Assembly: GCF_003611635.1 (NCBI RefSeq)
Contig: NZ_RAVZ01000010.1
Span: 1-59,889 of the forward strand
DNA from: Corallococcus terminator
GTDB taxonomy: Bacteria; Myxococcota; Myxococcia; Myxococcales; Myxococcaceae
Length of the DNA stretch: 59,889 nucleotides
Direction: 5' to 3'
Positions within the stretch are counted from its first letter, which is position 1. Each line of letters opens with the position of its first letter. Positions 1 to 8,230 of the stretch are shown piece after piece. Below the pieces are notes generated by a model. That model was not told the DNA's origin. It saw only the letters and a program-made list of their open reading frames with translations, and did no database searches. Made by a program: the position numbers and the translations under genes.

Positions 1-354
1 GACATGGGCCTGGGGTAGCACGTCCGGGTCCCACCGTCGCGCACGCGGTAGGGCAGGGTGGCTGACGGTGCGACCCCATCCTCTGGCCGAGGGATGGGCG
101 CCCGCATCCAGCCAATCCAAGGAGCGGTCGCGCAGGATGGAAGGGGGGCGTCTCCACTTTCGACAAAATCCCCGCGCCGAAGCCGGTGCTGAACGCTTCG
201 TCTGTCCAAGGCTTCACGGCACGGTTTCCAGGCCCGGCCTCTGGGGGCACTGGTGCGTCCTGTCCTGGAAGCGCGTCCGTCCCCTTGGGGGCGTTGGGAC
301 GGCCCCTGGGCGCCCCTAGCCTCAGAGGCCCGTTGAACCGACCAAAGGCCCCTG
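1..354. other. Left edge, no supported gene
   Basis: I see no reading frame with a credible start, ribosome binding site or recognisable protein here. The open frames look like the background expected in very GC-rich DNA. It probably holds the end or leader of a neighbour and the promoter of the lipoprotein gene that starts at 355. Confidence 0.5.
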
Positions 355-1596
355 ATGTCGAACCCCCATCGCCCATGCCGCTCTCGTTTCGCCAGGCACC
401 CGGTCCTGTTGCTTGCCCTGCTGTGCGTCGCATGCGGGGTCGCGGGCAGGATCGAAGACCCGGAGCAGGTCCTCCTTCCCGGGGAGACAGCGCCCCCGCC
501 CGCGGAGGAGCCGATTCCTCCGGCTTCGATTCCGACTCCGCCTCCGGTGCCTCCGGCCCCCGCCGGGCTTCGCTCCGTCGCGGCCTGGGAGCGGCTGTTC
601 CTGGCGGAGTGGGGGCGTGCGCACACCCGGGACTTCCTGAGCTGGAGCAACTCGCGCGACAGTTGGAACTTCTACAACCTCGCCTATGGCATCGACGCCA
701 ACACCGCGATGTACCGGGCCACCGGGAAGAAGCAGTACCTGGACCGGGCGCTGCTCTACGTCAACAACCTGGTGGCCTCCGCCTCGCGCTCCTCGGTGCT
801 CCCCCAGAGCCAGTTCAAGGACGGGTATCTGGGCTGGGCCTCGGCGCTCTCCCAGCCTCCGGGGCAGGAGGTGCCGTTGTATGAGAGCTATTGCTGGCGC
901 TACGTGACACGGATGCTGCGCGTCATCCGCGAGACGCCCGAACTCTACACCGCCGATGTCTACCGCTCTCAATACGAGCGGCTGCTGGCGTTCTCGGAGA
1001 AGAACGTCTTCGACAAGTGGTTCCATCGGGGAGCGAACGACAACCTCTATCGCAACCGCACGCACATGGCCGCGCACTGGGCGTTCATCGCCATGGACCT
1101 GTCGAGGATGACCACGGACTCCGAGCGGAAGGCCCGCTATCTGGAGGTCTTCGACAACATCAACCAGGGCCTGCCCAACTTCCCGTCGTCCCTGCGCGCG
1201 CAGATGGAGCTCAACCCCGACCACCCGACGGCCTACATCTGGAATGACCGGTGGGGCTTGAACACCCAGCCCGGCCAGGATGTGGCGCACGCAAACGGCG
1301 TCATCGCCTTCGTCGTCGAAGCGAACGAAGCGGGCATGACGTGGACGGACAATGACCTCCACCGGTTCCTCGTGATGCTCGACACCGTCATCTGGCCCGC
1401 AGCCGGGGTGTATGCGCAGTACGTGGATGGTTCAGGGGAGGGGGATGGCTGGTTCAACGACGGGCTGATGAAGCTCGGACGCTACGACATCGAACTCCAG
1501 CGGCGGTTGGAAGGGCATACCGTCGGGCGCAACGGCCAGTTCTTCGCCAACGGAGCGCTCAACGTGCGGCTGCTGTCCGAGCAGGCCGCGCAGTAG
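355..1596 (+). CDS. Secreted lipoprotein with alpha/alpha-toroid (glycosidase-like) body
   Basis: The 413-residue product starts with a basic stretch and hydrophobic core ending in a lipobox (LLCVACG, Cys near residue 27), so it should be exported and lipidated. A Pro/Ala-rich linker (about residues 38-65) follows. The rest is rich in aromatic residues and helices, with motifs such as NFYNLAYGIDANTAMYRATG and MAAHWAFIAMDL. That helix-pair pattern is typical of six-hairpin toroid folds found in glycoside hydrolases and polysaccharide lyases. I cannot assign a family or catalytic residues, so the carbohydrate-active role is inference. It is monocistronic and convergent with the GST gene. The ATG at 355 is used because it precedes the full signal peptide. 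Confidence 0.75.
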   Translation: MSNPHRPCRSRFARHPVLLLALLCVACGVAGRIEDPEQVLLPGETAPPPAEEPIPPASIPTPPPVPPAPAGLRSVAAWERLFLAEWGRAHTRDFLSWSNSRDSWNFYNLAYGIDANTAMYRATGKKQYLDRALLYVNNLVASASRSSVLPQSQFKDGYLGWASALSQPPGQEVPLYESYCWRYVTRMLRVIRETPELYTADVYRSQYERLLAFSEKNVFDKWFHRGANDNLYRNRTHMAAHWAFIAMDLSRMTTDSERKARYLEVFDNINQGLPNFPSSLRAQMELNPDHPTAYIWNDRWGLNTQPGQDVAHANGVIAFVVEANEAGMTWTDNDLHRFLVMLDTVIWPAAGVYAQYVDGSGEGDGWFNDGLMKLGRYDIELQRRLEGHTVGRNGQFFANGALNVRLLSEQAAQ

Positions 1597-1622
1597 GTCG
1601 CGCGGCCTGCCCGGGAGGGCGT

Positions 1623-2240
1623 CTATTTCACGGGGAAGAGGTGCAGGTAGGGCCTCGCCTCCTCGAAGACGCGCGCGACCGGGGGCCGTGCGAGGAGCCG
1701 CTCGAAGTACGCGGTGAGATGCGGGTGCTGGAGGGGCTCGATGCGGACCGCGTAGAAGAGCGCGGGGGCGGCGGCGCAGTCGGCGAGCGTGAACGCGTCG
1801 CCGGCCGCCCACGTCCTGCCGCGCAGGCGTGCATCGAGGACACCGTATGCGGTGCGCAGTGTGTCCCGTGCGCGCTCGACCCCGAGCACGTCGTGTGCGC
1901 CTTCGGGCCGCAGCCGGTCGGTGACGATCTTGCCCACCGGCTCGTTCACGTGCAGGTCGAACACCCGGTCGAGGAACCTGCACTCCAGGGCTGTCTCCCG
2001 GTCAGTGGGGATGAGCCCCGGGCCCAGGTGCTCGACGATGATGCTCGACTCGGCGACGACGCGGCCGTCGTCCTCGAGCACCGGGAAACGGCAGAACGGC
2101 CAGAGACGCGCGAGCGCCTCGCGGTCGTTCGCTGCGCCAAGGTCCACGAAGCGTCGTTCGAACGGCAGCCCGAGTTCGTAGAGCGCGACGAGCACCTTCT
2201 GGCAGAACGACGAGAGCGGGTGGAAGTGGAGCGTTCGCAT
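1623..2240 (-). CDS. Glutathione S-transferase family protein
   Basis: The 205-residue protein has the GST layout. An N-terminal thioredoxin-like half begins MRTLHFHPLSSFCQKVLVAL and contains the cis-Pro segment FPVLEDDG and the glutathione-binding ESSIIVEHL. An all-helical C-terminal half follows. The ATG at 2240 shares its A with the TGA stop of the upstream sigma-factor gene (TGATG), so the two genes are probably translationally coupled. Known GSTs conjugate glutathione to electrophiles or act as isomerases or peroxidases; the substrate here is unknown. Cys13 lies where some classes carry the catalytic Cys or Ser, which suggests an omega/beta-like reductase chemistry (inference). Confidence 0.9.
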   Translation of the reverse strand: MRTLHFHPLSSFCQKVLVALYELGLPFERRFVDLGAANDREALARLWPFCRFPVLEDDGRVVAESSIIVEHLGPGLIPTDRETALECRFLDRVFDLHVNEPVGKIVTDRLRPEGAHDVLGVERARDTLRTAYGVLDARLRGRTWAAGDAFTLADCAAAPALFYAVRIEPLQHPHLTAYFERLLARPPVARVFEEARPYLHLFPVK

Positions 2241-3226
2241 CAGCAGGCTCCGTCGATCCAGAAGCGGTGGCCGTTGGAGCGGAACGGCACTCCAAGCTCC
2301 GTGCACACCTCCGCGATCAGGTCCGGGTTGAAGAAGTAGTTGGCCAGGTGCGCGACGCGGCCCTCCTCGATGCGTACACGGGTGAGCGCGCGCACGGCCT
2401 CTCCGTCCGCGTGCGAATACCAGTGCAGGAGGACCTGCCCGCCACGGTGCTCGCGGGCTTCCACGCGCGGCGCGACATTGCGCGCGCCCTGGATGAAGCG
2501 CGGCTCGATGCCGCCGCGCCGCTCGGCGTCCACCAATCGCGCGACACCGAAGAGCATGCCGTACAGCACGGTGCGCCGTGCCGCCTCCGGGCCGTACTGC
2601 GTCGTCGCCCCCACCACCTCGACGATGGCGCTGTCGAGCAGGAGCGCTGTGAGCGCATCCAGGTCTCCCGCGTTGAAGGCGGCGCAGAAGGCGTCCAGGG
2701 CTCCCGGGGCGGGCGCGCGCGTCGGCGACACCTCGGGGTCCGCGAGCTTGCCGCGTCCTCGGTGCAGCGCCGCCTTCACCGCTCCGGTCGTCGTCGAGAG
2801 CGTCTCCGCGATGTCCTCCAGCGAGAGGTCGAAGACGTCCTTGAGCACCACCGCCGCGCGCTCCTGGGGCGCGAGCCGCACGAGCAGCGTCCCGGCCGCC
2901 TCACGCGTCGGGCGAGGGTCCGCCTGAACCGGCGCGGCCTCCGCGGGCGCGTCCTCCGGCCGCATCCGGCGCGCGCGGTCGATCCACAGGTTCGTGGCGA
3001 CGCGCAGCAACCACGCGCGAGGGTTGGGCGGTGCGGCGCCCAGTTGGCCGAGCGTGACGAAGGCTCGCGCGAGGGCGTCCTGGGTCAGGTCCTCGGCATC
3101 CCACGGGCTGCGGGTGAGGTAGCGGCTGTAGCGGAAGAGCTCGGAACGGTGGGGTTCGTAGACGTCGAGGAAGTGCTGCCACGAGCTGCGCAGCGTCGTC
3201 GGGAGTGGGTCTGGCGGTGGGGTCAT
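2240..3226 (-). CDS. ECF RNA polymerase sigma factor with SnoaL-like C-terminal domain
   Basis: The 328-residue protein starting MTPPPDPLPT has a sigma-70 region 2 (around ELFRYSRYLTRSPWDAEDLT, then a DRARR helix) and region 4 (LSLEDIAETLSTTTGAVKAA). About 140 further residues resemble the SnoaL/NTF2-like domain that many stand-alone ECF factors carry (DAFCAAFNAGDLDALTALL). In such families the extra domain replaces a separate anti-sigma factor and may sense a ligand; that is family knowledge. I do not see the WLPEP or DGGGK signatures of ECF41, so the ECF group is uncertain. The frame stays open upstream to 3637, but the upstream translation looks like random GC-rich sequence. It overlaps the GST gene by one base. 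Confidence 0.88.
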   Translation of the reverse strand: MTPPPDPLPTTLRSSWQHFLDVYEPHRSELFRYSRYLTRSPWDAEDLTQDALARAFVTLGQLGAAPPNPRAWLLRVATNLWIDRARRMRPEDAPAEAAPVQADPRPTREAAGTLLVRLAPQERAAVVLKDVFDLSLEDIAETLSTTTGAVKAALHRGRGKLADPEVSPTRAPAPGALDAFCAAFNAGDLDALTALLLDSAIVEVVGATTQYGPEAARRTVLYGMLFGVARLVDAERRGGIEPRFIQGARNVAPRVEAREHRGGQVLLHWYSHADGEAVRALTRVRIEEGRVAHLANYFFNPDLIAEVCTELGVPFRSNGHRFWIDGAC

Positions 3227-3729
3227 GCTGGGAGAACGGATGGGGGCACCGGAAGGATACGTCCCCCTGCCCAACCCAGCGACGTGAGGACTTCTCCACC
3301 TTGGCCCACAGCGCGGCGCTCTCTCGCGTCGACCCGGGTCCGGCGACGTCGAGGACGCACGCGGGCTCGGAGGGGAGATGGCGGCGTTCTCGCCCGTCGA
3401 CCCGGGTACGGGGTCCACATCCGGCGGTTTCACCCGACATCGAGGATGCACCGGGCTCCGTGGAGGGTGGGATGCTGGAGCAGAGGGGCAGTGGAGCGCA
3501 TCGGCCGGATGCCTCATGGGCGGCGGGCCGGGCCGATGGCGCCGTGGCGATCGTCCCCCTCCGCGCTCCGAGGAGGGGGCGGGGCCTCCAGGCGCTTGGG
3601 GGCCGAGGGCTCGCGCGACAGCGGACGAAGGCGCCAATGCGCTCGCACGTTCTTCCGGGGCTGACGCATGATTCAGAAATCCTCCCTCGCCCCGTCCCTC
3701 TGCCTGAGGGCGCAGGGCCCCTGGTGACC
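3227..3729. other. Intergenic region between divergent sigma-factor and decarboxylase genes, with an imperfect direct repeat
   Basis: No gene is evident in about 500 bases. The 12-mer GTCGACCCGGGT occurs at 3328-3339 and again at 3396-3407. Each is followed by a related block, GACGTCGAGGACGCAC at 3345 and GACATCGAGGATGCAC at 3436. The region must contain two divergent promoters; no convincing -35/-10 pair stands out. Confidence 0.5.
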
Positions 3730-5109
3730 ATGAGCGACGTCCTCTCCCGTGATCTCTCCCGGCTCCCGGACCTGCTCGAACAGGCCCGCGCGAGCGCCGT
3801 CGAGTTCCTCACCGCCTTGCCCGAGCGCCCCGCGGGCATTCGCCCCGCGCCGCCCGAGCCGCTCGGGCTGCCCGACGCGGGCCTTGGCGCCGAGGACGCG
3901 CTCGCGCTCTTCCGCCGCCGCTACGAGGCAGGGCTCTCCGGCTCCGCGGGGCCGCGCTACCTTGGCTTCGTCACCGGCGGCACCACGCCCGCGGCGCTCG
4001 TGGGCGACTGGCTCGTCTCCGCGTACGACCAGAACCTGAGCAACGGCGGCGACTCGCTCGCCACCAGCGTGGAGCGCGAGGCGTTGGGCCTTCTGCGCTC
4101 CCTCTTCGGTCTGCCCGACGCCTTCGAGGGCGCCTTCGTGAGCGGCGCGACGGCGGCGAACCTCGTCTCGCTGGCCACCGCGCGGCAGTGGGCGATGGAG
4201 CGGCTGGGCCATGACGTGAGTGAGGAGGGGCTGTGGGGGCTGCCTCGGCTCGCGGTGCTGGGCGGCGCGCCGCACGCGAGCGTGCTCAAGGCGCTCTCCA
4301 TCCTCGGCATGGGCCGACGCGTGGTGCAGGACGTCCCGTGCCTCCCGGACCGGCCCGTCATGGATCCGAAGGCGTTGGATGCGCGACTCGCGGCACTCGG
4401 CGGCGCCCCGGCCATCGTCCTCGCGGGCGCGGGGGAGGTGAACACCGGGGACTTCGACGACCTGGAAGCGGTGGGGCAGGTGTGCCGCCGCCACGGGGCC
4501 TGGCTGCACGTGGACGCCGCCTTCGGCATCTTCGCCGCCTGCAGCCCGGCGCACGCGCACCTGCTGCGGGGGCTCGCGCACGCGGACTCGATCGCGGCCG
4601 ACGGGCACAAGTGGCTCAACGTCCCCTACGACTCCGGCATCGTCTTCACGCGCCACCTCGTGCAGCAGGAGCGCGTCTTCCGCGCGATGGCCGCCTACCT
4701 GGGGGCGGGGCCGGACCTGCTGCACCGCACGCCGGAGAACTCACGCCGCTTCCGCGCGCTGCCCGCGTGGATGACGCTCATGGCCTACGGGCGCGACGGG
4801 CACCGCGCCCTCGTCGAGCGCTGCTGCGCGCTCGCCCACGGACTGGGAGAGGGACTCGCTGCCTCCCCGCAGTACGCGCTGCTCGCCCCGGTGACGCTGA
4901 ACATCGTCTGCTTCGCGCTGCGCTCGGGGGACGCCGCGCGGCGCGACCGCCTCCTCGCGGCGTTGCAGGCCGACGGGCGCGTGCACTTCACCCCCACTCA
5001 GTACGCCGGTCGCCCCGGCCTGCGCGCGGCGTTCTCCAACTGGCGCACGGGGGAGGCGGACCTCCCCGTCATCCTCGCGGCGCTGGAAGCCGCCGCCTCC
5101 GGCGCCTGA
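3730..5109 (+). CDS. PLP-dependent group II amino acid decarboxylase family protein
   Basis: The 459-residue product is a fold-type I PLP enzyme of the pyridoxal-dependent decarboxylase group (glutamate/tyrosine/aromatic amino acid decarboxylase relatives). The PLP lysine is K294 in ADGHKWLNVPYDSG. Upstream HVDAAFG supplies the conserved Asp, and FVSGATAANLVSL is the cofactor phosphate-binding region. Length fits the family. The substrate cannot be read from sequence. I chose the ATG at 3730 because the family-like sequence begins there; an in-frame ATG at 3637 would add 31 unremarkable residues. It is convergent with the Hint-domain gene and divergent from the sigma-factor gene. Confidence 0.9.
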   Translation: MSDVLSRDLSRLPDLLEQARASAVEFLTALPERPAGIRPAPPEPLGLPDAGLGAEDALALFRRRYEAGLSGSAGPRYLGFVTGGTTPAALVGDWLVSAYDQNLSNGGDSLATSVEREALGLLRSLFGLPDAFEGAFVSGATAANLVSLATARQWAMERLGHDVSEEGLWGLPRLAVLGGAPHASVLKALSILGMGRRVVQDVPCLPDRPVMDPKALDARLAALGGAPAIVLAGAGEVNTGDFDDLEAVGQVCRRHGAWLHVDAAFGIFAACSPAHAHLLRGLAHADSIAADGHKWLNVPYDSGIVFTRHLVQQERVFRAMAAYLGAGPDLLHRTPENSRRFRALPAWMTLMAYGRDGHRALVERCCALAHGLGEGLAASPQYALLAPVTLNIVCFALRSGDAARRDRLLAALQADGRVHFTPTQYAGRPGLRAAFSNWRTGEADLPVILAALEAAASGA

Positions 5110-5120
5110 CACGGGGCTCA

Positions 5121-5145
5121 CCGCGGTTGAGGCGAGGAGCCGCGG
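5121..5145. terminator. Possible hairpin between convergent genes
   Basis: Two CCGCGG hexamers (5121-5126 and 5140-5145) can pair across a 13-base loop in the short space between the decarboxylase and Hint-protein stops. There is no T tract, so factor-independent termination is uncertain. Confidence 0.25.
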
Positions 5146-5173
5146 CAGGCCCTCGGGTTCTGTCTGGAGTGCG

Positions 5174-6271
5174 CTACCTCGGGAGCACTGACGCGGGAAT
5201 GCCGCGGAAGAGCAGGACCCGGTTCATGTACCCCACGTCCTCGCTCTGGAAGCGCGCGGAGCCCACCAGGAAGCCCTGCGCCACCAGGACGTTGGCGACC
5301 CGCTCCCGTGACTCCGGCTTCACGTTGTAGACCTTACCGAAGTGGGAGGTCTTCTCGACGGAGACAATGACGTCCGGTGTGCCGTCCCTTCGCAGCAGCT
5401 CGTCGCCTACCTGGAGCGTCTGCGCTTGCACCAGTCGGCCCTCACTGGTGATGACCGGGTGCTCGTGGGTGACACGCAGCGTCCCACCGGACTTCGTGCG
5501 GAGCTCGAAGAGGACGTGTCTGGCGTCGCGAATCTCCGTGACGTAGCTGAATACCTTGCCCTGCTGAAGCGACAGCTCCTCGAGCGTGGCGTCTGGATGG
5601 AGGGTGAGAATGTCCTCGCGGCCCTGCTGCATGGCCTCGACGATGTTCACCTCTCCCGTGCTGAACTCCAGGCGCTGGTCCGGCGCGTAGCAGGCAGACT
5701 CGCAATAGGCGACGACGAAGAAGTCGCTCGTCCACCGCTGCGTCCCGGCCTTGTCCGTATAGAGATCGCAGTCAGCCAGGGTGGGGGAGGGGAAGAGCTG
5801 GGTGCCGCCGCCCGTCACGGGCGTGTTCTCGAACGAAGGGTACAACGGACGCACTCGCGGCGAATAGTGAGACCATTTCCAGTAATTGCTGGTCGGGCGT
5901 CCCATGGGCTCACGAAAGACCGAATACAGCGGCGTGGATTCGAAGAGCGCGTAGGCATGGTAGTAGTTGACGTTGTACTGATGGATGTTGCCCGTGTATG
6001 CGCGGCTGGTGTTGAACTCCTTGTAGTCCTTCGCCCATGCGAAGCTCGTGTCGAAGGCCTTGTTGGACACCATCCAGGATTCTGGCCCCGCAGGATTGAG
6101 ATTGCGCGTCAGCGCGCACCTGCGTGCCCACTCGATGCGGGCAATGGCCTGTTCCGGTTCCAGGTCATCCGTGCTGCAGCGCCACTCCTGTGTCGGCTCC
6201 GCGCCCGCCAGGCCGGGAACGAAGAGGAGCGCCGCCGCATTCAGCAAGTACCTCAAGAGTGGATTTCTCAT
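5174..6271 (-). CDS. Secreted protein with C-terminal Hint (Hedgehog/intein-type) domain
   Basis: The 365-residue protein begins with a signal peptide (MRNPLLRYLLNAAALLFVPG, cleavage near AGAE). About 165 residues without a family I recognise follow, rich in Tyr, Trp and Asn. From C194 (ESACYAPDQRL) the sequence follows a Hint module: an STGEVNIVEAMQQG block, the TxxH block RVTHEHPV (T268, H271), LVQAQTLQVGDELLRRDG, and a closing VYNVKPES...NVLVAQGFLVGS. Hint domains rearrange a peptide bond at the first Cys and may cleave or splice. The canonical C-terminal His-Asn is not evident, so N-terminal cleavage is likelier than splicing (inference). Only about 27 residues follow the module. The start at 6271 is the Met just before the signal peptide. 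Confidence 0.8.
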   Translation of the reverse strand: MRNPLLRYLLNAAALLFVPGLAGAEPTQEWRCSTDDLEPEQAIARIEWARRCALTRNLNPAGPESWMVSNKAFDTSFAWAKDYKEFNTSRAYTGNIHQYNVNYYHAYALFESTPLYSVFREPMGRPTSNYWKWSHYSPRVRPLYPSFENTPVTGGGTQLFPSPTLADCDLYTDKAGTQRWTSDFFVVAYCESACYAPDQRLEFSTGEVNIVEAMQQGREDILTLHPDATLEELSLQQGKVFSYVTEIRDARHVLFELRTKSGGTLRVTHEHPVITSEGRLVQAQTLQVGDELLRRDGTPDVIVSVEKTSHFGKVYNVKPESRERVANVLVAQGFLVGSARFQSEDVGYMNRVLLFRGIPASVLPR

Positions 6272-6580
6272 GGGCCCGTCGATGAAAACACCGTGAGTGA
6301 AGGAAGACAGCGCCGCCAGAACAGGCACGTTGCCTCAAGTCTTCGCAGCCCGTCCAGGGCCCGACCCTGACAGGACTTGCTTGACTAGTCATACTTTCCG
6401 TGAAATCCTGGTGTCTCCCACAAGAAGGGCGGCGGATGCAGTCGCCGACCTGAGCGGACCGTCCCGGGTCCCTGACGTGGGTATCGCCGCCGCAGACCCG
6501 ACTGCTGAGAGGAAGGCCCTGATGCCCTCGCGTGAGAGGGGGTGGCAGGCGTCTTTTGCTGTTCACGTGAGGGGAGAATG
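6272..6580. promoter_or_regulatory. Divergent promoter region with 10-bp palindrome
   Basis: This 309-base gap separates the Hint-protein gene from the CxxCH lipoprotein gene. It contains a perfect palindrome TGACTAGTCA at 6382-6391 inside a locally AT-richer patch, a plausible operator or promoter element. No other gene is visible. Confidence 0.35.
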
Positions 6581-8071
6581 ATGAAGTCATACGCGAAGCA
6601 GTTGCCGTGGTGCGTGATGGCACTGATTCTGGTCGGATGTGGGCGCGACGTGATGCCAGAGCCGCAGGCGCCTGCCGTAACGCGGACGGCCAAGCAGGGC
6701 ATCATCGCCGCCTGTCCTTTCAACTCACCGGTCCTCGACATGGAAAAGTCCCTGGTGGTCCGGGACCTTTCAGTTGTGAACGACCCGTGCCGCACCCAGT
6801 CTCCATGGACCGGCACCGCGTCGTGTGCAAGCCCCAGCAGCAAGGGGCAGTGGAACTTCGGCTATCTGATGTCGCAGATCGCGGGCAACAAGGACGCCGC
6901 GGGCACGTCGGACTTCGTGCTGAAGTGGCTCAACACCTGGATGACCGATCAGGTCGTCAATGGCCATGTGATGGGGGCCCGGACCGGGATGCTCAGCGGC
7001 AATCCCACGGGGATGGGAAAGTTCATCAAGACGTGGCGGGACAAGAGCTTCTGCCCCGCGAGTGGCGCGTGCACGCTCGACTTCAATCAGGCTCCGTTCC
7101 GGCTGCTGGCTATCGTCAATCGCGTGGACCTGAGTGGGAATGCCTATGGTTCGGACAGCCCTGGCGAACTGCGCTTCGTCTTCGGCTTCGTCGACCTCAA
7201 CGGGCTCGCTTCGGCCACCAACGGAGCGATGAAGGCGACGGTCATCCTCGAGTACAAGCTGACCCCTCACAACGACGCTTTCGGCTGGGCGGATGATTGG
7301 TATTCGCTCGCGGCTCGCGGGTGGGGAGAGCCCTTCAACGTCGCACTGGGGCAGCTCACGACCCGGGTGACCCAGTACAACCCGGGCGTGGTCTCCGGTG
7401 GCTCCGCGCTCAGCCAGGCGCGCACCAATGAGATCGAGTTCGACACCAACACGCTTGCGAACAGGGTGTGGGAGCTGCGCGAGCAGAAGCGCGACTGTTC
7501 CACGGGCACCTGCCTGTTGCGTCCCGACACGGTCAAGCTGACCCCTGACAGCCTTTACAACAAGAGCGGCTCGTTGGATGGGTATCTGCTGGCCAACGCG
7601 GGGCTCATCAATGCAGAGGACTTGAGCACCCTGCCCGCGGTCATGGTGGGAGGTGCCTCCCGGTCCCCCGGAGCGCAGACGCTGCAACTGGTCTGGGATT
7701 TGACGGATGGGGCCCAGGGCAGCTACCAGCAGAACGGTGGCACGTTCGCGACGAACACCCGACACCTGTTCGCGCTGCAGACCTGCAACGGCTGCCACTA
7801 CGCGGAGACGCATTCCTCCAACTTCCACGTCGCGCCGCGCTCCATCAACATGCGGGCCGCGCTTTCGAGGTTCGTCGCGCCTACCAACGATCAGGGCTCG
7901 CTGGAGGCGAACAGCTGGGACCTGTCCCAGCCTCTCCAATACCACACCTTCACCGACCCGGTGGACTTCGAGGATCGGCAGTACAACGACCTGTGGCGCC
8001 GTCAGTGTGAGATGCAGCGCCTGCTGAGATTCATTCCTGAGCCGCTCTTCAAGCCCAGCGGCGGTCACTGA
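6581..8071 (+). CDS. Secreted lipoprotein with single CxxCH motif
   Basis: The 496-residue product has a short signal peptide ending in a lipobox (ALILVGCG). The long body matches no family I can name; it contains repeated FVFGFVDLNG-like and DFNQAPFRLLAIVNRVDL segments. Near the C-terminus (about residue 410) is LQTCNGCHYAETHSSNFH, a single CNGCH motif of the type that binds c-type heme, with His residues that could serve as ligands. One motif in so large a protein is weak evidence for a cytochrome, and a metal site is as possible. Two ATGs overlap at 6578 and 6581; the second is better spaced from GGGGAG at 6571. It probably is a family of predatory-bacterium exoproteins (inference). Confidence 0.8.
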   Translation: MKSYAKQLPWCVMALILVGCGRDVMPEPQAPAVTRTAKQGIIAACPFNSPVLDMEKSLVVRDLSVVNDPCRTQSPWTGTASCASPSSKGQWNFGYLMSQIAGNKDAAGTSDFVLKWLNTWMTDQVVNGHVMGARTGMLSGNPTGMGKFIKTWRDKSFCPASGACTLDFNQAPFRLLAIVNRVDLSGNAYGSDSPGELRFVFGFVDLNGLASATNGAMKATVILEYKLTPHNDAFGWADDWYSLAARGWGEPFNVALGQLTTRVTQYNPGVVSGGSALSQARTNEIEFDTNTLANRVWELREQKRDCSTGTCLLRPDTVKLTPDSLYNKSGSLDGYLLANAGLINAEDLSTLPAVMVGGASRSPGAQTLQLVWDLTDGAQGSYQQNGGTFATNTRHLFALQTCNGCHYAETHSSNFHVAPRSINMRAALSRFVAPTNDQGSLEANSWDLSQPLQYHTFTDPVDFEDRQYNDLWRRQCEMQRLLRFIPEPLFKPSGGH

Positions 8072-8230
8072 TGTCGGAGCTGGGCGGCGCTTCCAGGCGC
8101 CGCCCCTGCTCGCGTCGGGATGGGAAGAGGGAACTGGCGGCTGGTGGACCCTGGCTGGGGTCCGCCGCCGCTGACGGGTTCCGTCGTGGAGTGTCGTTGC
8201 AGCCCTTCATTTGTGAGGAGCTTCTTGGTC

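Noticed and set aside
2267-3664. Long plus-strand open frame opposite the sigma factor
   Set aside because: Arg-rich shadow sequence with no family resemblance; the opposite strand encodes clear sigma-factor regions 2 and 4.
6581-8071. Calling the CNGCH protein a cytochrome c
   Set aside because: A single motif near the end of a 496-residue lipoprotein, with no cytochrome fold visible and no maturation genes nearby.
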